Source: Symsagittifera roscoffensis
Lineage: Eukaryota > Xenacoelomorpha > Acoela > Convolutidae
Assembly (NCBI RefSeq): GCF_963678635.1
Contig: NC_087068.1
Location: 6,723,907 to 6,787,906, forward strand
Length of the DNA stretch: 64,000 nucleotides
Direction of reading: 5' to 3'
Each line of letters starts with the position of its first letter. Position 1 is the first letter of the stretch. The translations under genes were made by a program, and so were the position numbers. Below the pieces are notes generated by a model. The model worked only from the letters and a program-made list of their open reading frames with translations, had not been told where the DNA came from and did not search any database. Positions 56,653 to 64,000 of the stretch are shown in pieces.

Positions 56653-57554
56653 AAAGTCCAAGAAACAAAGAATTCCAACCACCAGATCTTGAAATTGATT
56701 TTTTAATTGATTCAGGAGCAGAATCAAACATAATTAACATTCCCACATGGAATGAAATCAAAACATTACACCCAAAATTAACGCCTCTTGCAACCTCTAG
56801 TAAACTAGCAACAGCACAAGGATCAACATTAGTAAACTATGGAAAAGTTCAATTATTCCTCCTCCCCACAAGAACAATGGAGCAAAATAAAATTCTAAAC
56901 AAACCATTTAAACAAATATTTCATATCACTGATATTAAACACAATATCATTGGTATACCATTTATATCTAAATATATACCAACAATCAACATATTGAATA
57001 GTAAACTACTAATCAAAGATAAGTACACAAAAGCAAAAAATACAGCTCTAACATTTTTTCAAAGATTAAATAAACAACCACCATTCTTTTCAAAATTTTA
57101 TCCAATTTATTACCAACAACGGAAGCACCTGAAACCACTATCAGGAAACATATATAACTTTTCAATAAAACAAGTTCACCAACATGACAAAAGTCAAAAT
57201 AAACAACAACTCTTTATGTCAGACTTTGAGTTTAAACCTATTCATAAGTTTTTCAAAATCACGATTTCATCTATAAAATATTTGAAAAATACGAATTCAG
57301 ACATCATTTCGCTACATGTGTATAACAACACACCGTACCAAGTAACATTACCCTTAGGACTTTTAGGATATTGCGAAACAAACGCTACAATATCACCCGT
57401 ATATGAAAAAGCATACCGCGTAAATAATATACTTCAATTATTAGATATTTGTCAATCCACAATTCTTAACGAGGAATTATCCATAAATAATATAATAAGC
57501 AATGAAAAGAGGAACACAGATTATTTCACAAAAACACCATATTTTAAAACATAG
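56571..57554 (+). CDS. Retroviral-type aspartic protease ORF
   Basis: 327 codons, the first ATG giving an overlap with gag. The catalytic motif FLIDSGAESNIINIP is at residues 44-58, and the second landmark NIIGIPFISKY is near residue 130. The protease would cleave Gag and Pol. The ORF then continues for about 180 residues of unclear role (NNTPYQVTLPLGLLGYCE near 256), which in related elements leads into RT. The likely expression route is -1 frameshifting from gag in the overlap; an A5 run at 56624-56628 is a possible slip site but not a canonical heptamer. Confidence 0.82.
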   Translation: MSKHKSYLSKYTKRTTQRKIWTIPFLLESPRNKEFQPPDLEIDFLIDSGAESNIINIPTWNEIKTLHPKLTPLATSSKLATAQGSTLVNYGKVQLFLLPTRTMEQNKILNKPFKQIFHITDIKHNIIGIPFISKYIPTINILNSKLLIKDKYTKAKNTALTFFQRLNKQPPFFSKFYPIYYQQRKHLKPLSGNIYNFSIKQVHQHDKSQNKQQLFMSDFEFKPIHKFFKITISSIKYLKNTNSDIISLHVYNNTPYQVTLPLGLLGYCETNATISPVYEKAYRVNNILQLLDICQSTILNEELSINNIISNEKRNTDYFTKTPYFKT

Positions 57555-57619
57555 GCGCTACGCGAATACACCGAAGGCATATAAACTGAAGCAAAAACCA
57601 AACAACTTGAACAACTAAT

Positions 57620-58545
57620 AATTGAAGAATAACAGTTCTAGAACAAAAAATCGTACTAATACATTTATACACCAAAATTTTGCTATATCGAGAAAGAGCC
57701 TGAAATAACAATTCTAGAACTAAAAATCGTACTAACACATGTATAGGTTAAATTTTTGATATATCAACGAAGATCATAAAATAACACTTCTAGAACTAAA
57801 AATCGTACTAACACATGTATACACCAAAATTTTACTATATTGACAAAGAGCCTGAAATAACAGTTCGTGAGCTAAAAATCGTACGAACACATGTATACAC
57901 CAAAATTTTGCTATATTGGCAAAGATCATGAAATAACAGTTCGAGAGCTAAAAATCGTACTAACACATGTATACGTCAAATTTTTGATATATTGACAAAG
58001 ATCATGGAATAACAGTTCTAGAGCTAAAAATCGTACTAACACATGTATACACCAAAATTTTGCTATATTGACAAAGATCATGGAATAACAGTTCGAGAAC
58101 TAAAAATGTTACTAACACATGTAAACTATAAAATTTTGATATATTGACAAAGATCATGAAATAACAGTTCGAGAACTAAAAATCGTAATAACACATGTAT
58201 ACACTAAAATTTTGATATATTGACATAGATCATAAAATAACAGTTCGAGAACTAAAAATGGTACTGACACATGTATACGCTAAAATATTGCTATATTGAC
58301 GAAGAGCCTGAAATAACAATTCTAGAGCTAAAATCGTACTAACACATGTATACACCAATATTTTGCTATATCGACAAAGAGCCTGAATAAACGTTGTAGA
58401 ACTAAAAATCTTACTAACACATATATACAACAAAATTTTGCTATATTGACAAAGAGCCTGAAATATTGGCAAAGGACCTGAAATAACAATCGTAGAACTA
58501 AATGTCGTACTTACGCATTGTAGATCAATTTCTATAGCTATAATA
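57620..58545 (+). repeat. 76-bp tandem array, about 12 copies, between protease and RT
   Basis: Units begin gaaataacagttctagaact, continue aaaaatcgtactaacacatg, tatacaccaaaattttgcta and end tattgacaaagagcct. Starts fall near 57628, 57705, 57779, 57856, 57932, 58008, 58084, 58159, 58235, 58310, 58388 and 58479. Stops occur in all frames, so it is not a coding repeat. Confidence 0.92.
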
Positions 58546-58599
58546 AAATACAAAAGATTGTGTTTGTATGTGTAGCAAAACGCCTCCTGTTTTACACCT

Positions 58600-59405
58600 A
58601 ATACAAGTATACACAGACCAGTTAATTGAAACTACAGTGTACCTATTACAAGTATACACAGATCAGTTAAACTAAAGAAACTGTGTACCTAATACAAGTA
58701 TACACGATCAGTTGATTGAAACTACAGTGTACCTAATACAAGTATACACAGCAGTTGAAATAGAAAAACTGTGTACCTAATACAAGTATACACAGACCAG
58801 TTGATTGAAACTACAGTGTACCTAATACAAGTATACACAGCAGTTGAAAAAAAACTGTGTACCTAATACAAGTATACACAGACCAGTTGATTGAAACTAC
58901 AGTGTACCTAATACAAGTATACACAGCAGTTGAAATAGAAAAACTGTGTACCTAATACAAGTATACACAGATCAGTTGATTGAAACTACAGTGTTCCTAA
59001 TACAAGTATACACAGCAGTTGAAAAAAAACTGTGTACCTAATACAAGTATACACAGACCAGTTGATTGAAACTACAGTGTACCTAATACAAGTATACACA
59101 GATCAGTTGATTGAAACTACACAGTACCTAATACAAGTATACACAGCAGTTGAAAAAAAACTGTACCTAATACAAGTATACACAGACCAGTTGATTGAAA
59201 CTACAGTGTACCTAATACAAGTATACACAAAAGTTGAAATAGAATAACTGTGTACCTAATACAAGTATACACAGATCAGTTGATTGAAACTACAGTGTAC
59301 CTAATACAAGTATACACAGCAGTTGAAAAAAAACTACCTAATACAAGTATACACAGACCAGTTGATTGAAACTACAGTGTACCTAATACAAGTATACACA
59401 AAAGC
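58600..59405 (+). repeat. 44/45-bp tandem array with dimer periodicity, about 18 monomers
   Basis: Monomers share gtgtacctaatacaagtata plus cacag. They then alternate between accagttgattgaaactaca and cagttgaaatagaaaaact types, giving an approximately 90-bp higher-order unit. The atacaagtatacac core resembles acatgtatacacc of the neighbouring 76-bp array. A short open frame at 59032-59247 is a by-product. Confidence 0.9.
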
Positions 59406-59640
59406 ATAAAATAAATAAATGAAAATAAATAAATTAAATAAATACACACGCAGAAATAATAAAAGCAAAACTAAATGAAAGAAAGAATAATTAAATAAAT
59501 AAAAAACACGTGATAAAAATAAACAAAAATAAATATGTACATACATAAATTATAAATAAATATAAGCAAACTAAACATAATTAAATAAATAGAAGAACAG
59601 ATAATTAAATAAATAAAGATGAACAAATAAAGAAACAAAC
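59403..59640. repeat. Low-complexity aaataaat tract
   Basis: Simple (aaataaat)-type sequence with interruptions, immediately after the 44/45-bp array. Minus-strand frames over it are compositional. Confidence 0.8.
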
Positions 59641-59841
59641 ATACGCAATCACGTGACATAGCGCGATATAGTCCAGCCCACATGATAATTGATAACTGTG
59701 GACGTTATTTGTCGACACTTGACAACAGACAACATTAAAAAAAAACCGTTACACGATACCATAACACCTTGACTAAAGTCTTCGGTGTAACCAACATTCA
59801 ATATAACAAACTACACAAAAGAACAACAACAATTTTTAACG

Positions 59842-61290
59842 ATGTTTAACTTTGAACACTCGCAAATTACACAAATCGATTTCGACAAACTAGCAAAACA
59901 ACTGTTAAAATATTCAACAGTCTATGCAACATCAAAATTTGATGTTGGGAAAATCAGTTCATCACTACATCTCCCGTTAAAACCTGACGCAGTTTTCAAA
60001 AAACAAAGAGCAAGTAAAGTACCAATTCATTTATACGATAAGGTAAATAGATTACTGGATATTTTAGAACAATACAAAATTATCTCACCAGTAAACAAAG
60101 AAGAACAACCAAAAGATAACACATTTATTAACCCTGTTATAATCCTAGCAAAAGGAGAATCATTAAAAATAGTTTTAGACGCTAGATATCTCAATTCACT
60201 AATAGACGAATCAAAATGCAATTGGCCTATTGAACCAATACAAGTTATTTTAACAAAAACAAACGGAAAATACTTTACAATTGCAGATATGAATAGCGCA
60301 TACAATCAAATGCCACTAGATGAACAATCACGACGTTTAACACAATTTGTTATTGGAAATCAACAATATGAATTCAACCGCCTATTCTATGGAATATCCA
60401 TAGGACCAGCAGCATTTTCAGCCTTTATGAGCAAAATTTTTAGACCAATAATACTTAAGAAAAACGCAATCACCTATTTAGACGATGTTTTTATGCAATC
60501 ACAGACAAAAGAAATGTTTAAAGTTTTAGAACACTATCATAAAATACTTCAGAACGAAAATCTGAAGGCCGCCCCGATAAATCACACTTCTTTTTAACAC
60601 GAGTTAAATTTTTAGGACATAACATAGAAAGAAACACAATCACTCCATTAAAATCACGCATTGATGCTATTCAAAAACTTCAACCACCAACAAACAAAAA
60701 GAAAATCCAAGAATTCCTTGGAATGTTAAATTTCTTAAGCAAGTACGTTTACAAAATGCAATTATATAAAGACCATTCTATAATATCCTCAGACAACAAA
60801 ATAATTTTGAATGGACCACTGAACATCAAACACGATTTGAAGAAATTAAAAAACTTTTAACTGAACAAATTTCAAACACAATCCCAGATCCAAATCAACC
60901 ATTCTACGCAATGTGCGATGCTTCAAATTTTGGCATCGGCGCAGCATTACTACAATCACACAGTGGTACAAATAAAATGAACCTTATATCAGCAAATTCC
61001 CGCTTATTCACTCAAGCAGAGTTACGACTCTCCAGCTCTAATGAGAGAATGTACAGCTATAATTTATACACTTAAAGAATATGAATTTCTAATACTTGGA
61101 TCAAAACATCCAACAGTTCTATTCACAGACCATAAACCAATCATTTTTCTCGTTACACAAAAGTCAAATCCAAATCACCGAGTTTATAGATTTCAATTAA
61201 TACTAATGAAATTTCCAAACTTACATATAGTTTGGACAGCAGGAAAGAATCTTGCATTACCAGATACATTAAGTCGAAATACACCACCTG
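59842..61290 (+). pseudogene. pol: Reverse transcriptase and RNase H, frameshifted
   Basis: The first frame (59842-60597) runs from FEHSQITQIDFDKLAKQLLK through RT landmarks PVIILAKGESLKIVLDARYL, IADMNSAYNQMPL, RLFYGISIGPAAFSAFM and YLDDVFM (catalytic YLDD). The frame then shifts near 60571 (DKSHFFLTRVKFLGH follows in another frame), again near 60765, and again near 61035. RNase H shows AMCDASNFGIGAALLQ, FTQAELRLS and LFTDHKPI, then DTLSRNTP. These enzymes copy the element RNA to DNA. At least three breaks lie in this part. Confidence 0.88.
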
Positions 61291-62771
61291 AATTACTTAC
61301 ACGAAAAACTACAGTTGAAATACATAAAAATATAAAATTTTACTTTGCAGAAGACGAAACATCACCCCGACTAGAATGCAAATATGCAGTAAAAACTGAC
61401 ATTGAACAATCACAAATAAATAATCTCCAACACTTCCCACTTTACTTAGATTGCCAAAATAATCACTACGAAGTTGATCTACTTGGAACATCAACTTTCA
61501 AACCAATTCCATACTCACAATGGATAAAAAATAACACCCAACAAAAACGAATAAAACACCACTCGCATAAAAAAGACCTTTTTCCGTTAATTGAAAAAGA
61601 AAATTTAAGTGATAAAATAAATTTATCAGGACCACAAACAAATGATTCAAAATACACAATAAATCAAGTTTTTGACCTCCATGACCCACTTGACACAATT
61701 CCTTTATCTAAATTAGAAATTGAAAACATTTTTCTCCCTCCAACAGATAAAATTACAATTAATAGCTTGAAAAAATATCAAAATCTTGACCCAGTAATTA
61801 GACAACTAAAATCATGGCACAAATACAAAACTAAGCCCGTAAAAGCAGATACCACAATTTTAGGAAATAAAACACTACTCCGATATTTTCGAAAACTTAA
61901 TAATACAACAATTAATGAAAACACAGACCTTCTAGAATATCATTTAAACGATTCTACAGTTCCCTGTCTCCCTTTAAGTATGATTCTAATAGCGTTTAAC
62001 ATTTCACATACACAAAACATTAAAGGACACTCTGGATCAGAGAAAACATATTCAAATTTTACAAAAAATTTTTACTTCCCGAATGCACCAATTTGGATAA
62101 AAGTACTATGCAATGATTGTATAGTATGTCAGCTAAATAAACCTTATCCAAATCAAAAACAAATAGCACAAAAACAAGATTTTAAAGGACAAAGTTTATA
62201 TTTTAACCACCGTATATCATTCGATACAAAAGGACCAATTTCACCATCCTCTGAAGGAAACTCCTACAGTATGGTAATAGTTGACGCATTTACACATTAT
62301 GTAGCACTCAACCCAGCACCACATTGTAACGCTTATTATGCTTACACAACACTTTACGAACACTGGATAGCCAAATTCGGATTACCCGAAATCTTAGTTA
62401 CAGACAACGGTACAGAATTCATAAACAATGAAATTATCACACTATGTCATTTATACAACATTAAACACAAACCGCGTACATCTCATGCACCTTGGACAAA
62501 CGGTTTAGTCGAAGGTATGAACCGTTCACTACAAGAATATCTTAGATGTATCATAAATGGAAATGATACAAGATACACAGAATGGTTAGCAGATGTAAAA
62601 TTATTTCCCTTAGCATATAATTCACAAATTACGACAGCTCTAGGAATGTCACCATACGAAATGGTTTTTAACAAGGTCATTGCCAACCAAATAAAGACTC
62701 AATTTGTTATAACCTACCTTTACACACACATGATGAAGATCATTTTCATCACCCACAAATCCTTAAATTAG
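61041..62771 (+). CDS. pol: RNase H end and integrase of Ty3-like element
   Basis: 576 open codons. The first 90 residues finish RNase H. About 190 residues of linker follow. The zinc domain is near residues 318-365 (SHTQNIKGHSGSEKT ... CNDCIVCQ). The catalytic core has Asp in RISFDTKGP, Asp in LVTDNGTEF and Glu in WTNGLVEGMNRSLQEYL. The core motifs are complete. The frame is lost near 62690; the correct continuation lies in the next frame (62690-63262). Confidence 0.87.
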   Translation: MRECTAIIYTLKEYEFLILGSKHPTVLFTDHKPIIFLVTQKSNPNHRVYRFQLILMKFPNLHIVWTAGKNLALPDTLSRNTPPELLTRKTTVEIHKNIKFYFAEDETSPRLECKYAVKTDIEQSQINNLQHFPLYLDCQNNHYEVDLLGTSTFKPIPYSQWIKNNTQQKRIKHHSHKKDLFPLIEKENLSDKINLSGPQTNDSKYTINQVFDLHDPLDTIPLSKLEIENIFLPPTDKITINSLKKYQNLDPVIRQLKSWHKYKTKPVKADTTILGNKTLLRYFRKLNNTTINENTDLLEYHLNDSTVPCLPLSMILIAFNISHTQNIKGHSGSEKTYSNFTKNFYFPNAPIWIKVLCNDCIVCQLNKPYPNQKQIAQKQDFKGQSLYFNHRISFDTKGPISPSSEGNSYSMVIVDAFTHYVALNPAPHCNAYYAYTTLYEHWIAKFGLPEILVTDNGTEFINNEIITLCHLYNIKHKPRTSHAPWTNGLVEGMNRSLQEYLRCIINGNDTRYTEWLADVKLFPLAYNSQITTALGMSPYEMVFNKVIANQIKTQFVITYLYTHMMKIIFITHKSLN

Positions 62772-63262
62772 CCTCCGGTACACACACCGAATGGATTTTA
62801 AATAGAGATAAAAAACACAATGAAATTTACCAAAAAGTAACAAAAAAATTGTTACAAAGGCAAAACATTAACGAACAAATAGATTCACGCTTTACACCAG
62901 CCTCAGATTTAAAAATTGGAACATTTGTCTTAATACCTCATTTTAATACACAAAAAGGAATTTCTAAAAAACTACAACCCCTTCGTAAAGGACCATACCA
63001 AATAATCGCCAAACCCACAGACGTAACATATAAAATCACCGATTCAGACAAAAAAGAAATTGTTCAACATAGAAACAATCTATTGCCTTACTACCCAAAA
63101 GAATACGCACTACGCGAACTAACCCAATTATATTCTTTCAAAGGTTTAAAAGTTATTCAAAATCACCCACATATGGAAAATGAAATAAATGAACAAAACG
63201 ACATTCACCTTGAAAAACAAAATAAAAACCAACTACAACCAAAACCAATACAAAAAAGCTAG
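62690..63262 (+). pseudogene. pol: Integrase C-terminal domain with GPY/F-type module
   Basis: The open frame after the shift contains ILKLASGTHTEWILNRDKKH, DLKIGTFVLIPHF and LQPLRKGPYQIIAKPTDVTY, the usual GPY/F module that follows Ty3 integrase cores. It ends in a Gln/Asn/Lys-rich tail at 63262. No chromodomain is seen. Confidence 0.8.
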
Positions 63263-63300
63263 ATCAAAAAACACCTCAAAAAGAAAGGAAAAATAGGAAA

Positions 63301-63450
63301 ATGATAGAAAAAAGTATACCCCAAGAACAAATCGAAAAATCAGAACACAGAGAGTCATCACGACTTAGAAATCAACCACGTAAAAACTACAAAACATTCA
63401 TCCCAGAATCTAAAATATTAAAGAAAGTTGAATTTCAGAAACAACTTTAA
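63301..63450 (+). CDS. Small ORF or detached pol tail
   Basis: 49 codons from ATG at 63301. SSRLRNQPRKNY resembles the R-S-R-R-P-Y type tail that ends many Ty3 pol proteins, so this is probably the pol C-terminus separated by a frameshift rather than a free gene. Confidence 0.4.
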   Translation: MIEKSIPQEQIEKSEHRESSRLRNQPRKNYKTFIPESKILKKVEFQKQL

Positions 63451-63548
63451 TTTTAAAATTAATACTATTTGCACCTCTGAAACATTTTGAACTTTCATTT
63501 TTCAAAATAACATGCTGCAAACACGCAGCGATTCTAGTTCAAAATTAG

Positions 63549-63583
63549 CCAATAGGATTCATTCAATCCGTCACCTTATATAA
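63549..63583 (+). promoter_or_regulatory. CCAAT and TATA pair downstream of pol
   Basis: gccaatagg at 63548-63556 is followed 24 bp later by TATATAA at 63577-63583. In an AT-rich sequence a chance TATA is common, but the spacing is promoter-like. It lies where an env transcript would have to begin if the full element has env next. Confidence 0.3.
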
Positions 63584-64000
63584 CTCTAACACAAACCAAT
63601 TAGACGAAAGATATTAAACTCCAGGCATATCTATAACTATAACTTTACAACCTCCAGGTCAAAAATAAGCAACCTGCTAAAACTTGACAACTAAAATAAA
63701 TACCACCCTAATATCATAACCCTCCCTTATCTAATAACGCAAAGATCAACAATATTTTCCCAATTCAGACCTCAAAAACCCCCCAAACAAAAATGTTAAA
63801 TTAGCCTAAAGTAAAAGTACGACCATATTAATTTAGCCTAAAGTGCAAAAATCTCAAAAATACCCCCAGATCACCTGACAAATAAAAATAAAGCAAAGAA
63901 GACCTCCCGAACACCATAAAATTCGCCCCCAACAATTTTTCACAAAACTCAACCCACTTGTCAAAAAATCAATAAACAATTCGACCACACTTGAAAATCG
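63584..64000 (+). other. Non-coding stretch of Ty3-like element at window end
   Basis: No ORF, no LTR similarity and no match by eye to the 5' internal sequence of the env element (21917-22189). A short repeat attagcctaaagt(a/g)aaa is at 63801 and 63834. Confidence 0.4.

Larger units (their letters stand above)
50892..64000 (+). mobile_element. Large Ty3-like LTR retrotransposon, continues past window end
   Basis: 5' LTR, PBS, a 1.2-kb leader, two pre-gag ORFs, gag, protease, a 2.2-kb non-coding spacer with two tandem arrays, RT, RNase H, integrase and tail are all on the plus strand. The 3' LTR is not in the window, so the element exceeds 13.1 kb. The pol order PR-RT-RH-IN and the HHCC/DDE integrase place it with Ty3 (Metaviridae) rather than BEL. 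Its LTR and PBS match the env-bearing element at 15486-22599. Pol has at least four frameshifts, so this copy looks inactive unless they are assembly errors. Confidence 0.88.

Noticed and set aside
57620-59405. CRISPR-like array
   Set aside because: Units are contiguous tandem repeats with no unique spacers, in a eukaryotic retroelement.

Overview
The window is eukaryotic, from an AT-rich invertebrate animal genome. The evidence is genes with spliceosomal introns (a complete beta-tubulin and most of a sphingomyelin-synthase-family gene), a standard genetic code, and a large load of animal-type retroelements (Ty3-like, BEL/Pao, non-LTR). I cannot name the phylum. A run of exactly 200 N at 8640-8839 looks like a scaffolding join, so order across it is not guaranteed.

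Layout. 1-3790: minus-strand wreckage of an envelope-bearing LTR retroelement family. 3800-7260: a very diverged tandem array of roughly 86-bp units. 7430-8475: AT palindromic repeats around a C-tract/G-tract structure, then the gap. 9180-36353 (minus): sphingomyelin synthase family gene, four exons recognised; its 22.9-kb first intron is packed with retroelements. These include a non-LTR reverse-transcriptase relic, a BEL/Pao relic split by a young 7.1-kb LTR element (15486-22599, minus), two coding-like minisatellites, and a second decayed BEL/Pao element (28147-35340, plus). 37165-41440: a BEL LTR fragment, a possible membrane-protein exon, an interleaved inverted repeat, a Ty3-like relic and a tRNA-like Pol III unit. 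42647-43665: two foldback elements. 47259-48856 (minus): intact beta-tubulin, 444 aa, three exons. 50892-64000 (plus): a large Ty3-like element running off the window end, with 5' LTR, PBS, two pre-gag ORFs, gag, protease, two tandem arrays, RT, RNase H, integrase and chromodomain-less tail.

The most interesting system is the LTR family shared by 15486-22599 and 50892-64000. The two copies have the same LTR (including its hairpins) and the same PBS, but complementary contents. The right-hand copy carries gag-pol as far as the window shows. The left-hand copy has no gag or pol: it holds only a signal-peptide-bearing envelope-like gene and an unrecognised ~602-codon ORF, yet its LTRs differ at only one of 410 positions and it has a GTAA target-site duplication. 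Pieces of the same envelope tail and ORF recur in the wreckage at 280-3790. My inference is that the full-length family element is very large (pre-gag ORFs, gag, pro, RT, RH, IN, env, accessory ORF), that the left copy is a recently mobilised internal-deletion derivative, and that env should lie just beyond 64000.

Most retroelement ORFs contain frameshifts or single in-frame TAA codons. Some frameshifts lie at homopolymers, so assembly error cannot be excluded; the tubulin and synthase exons are clean.
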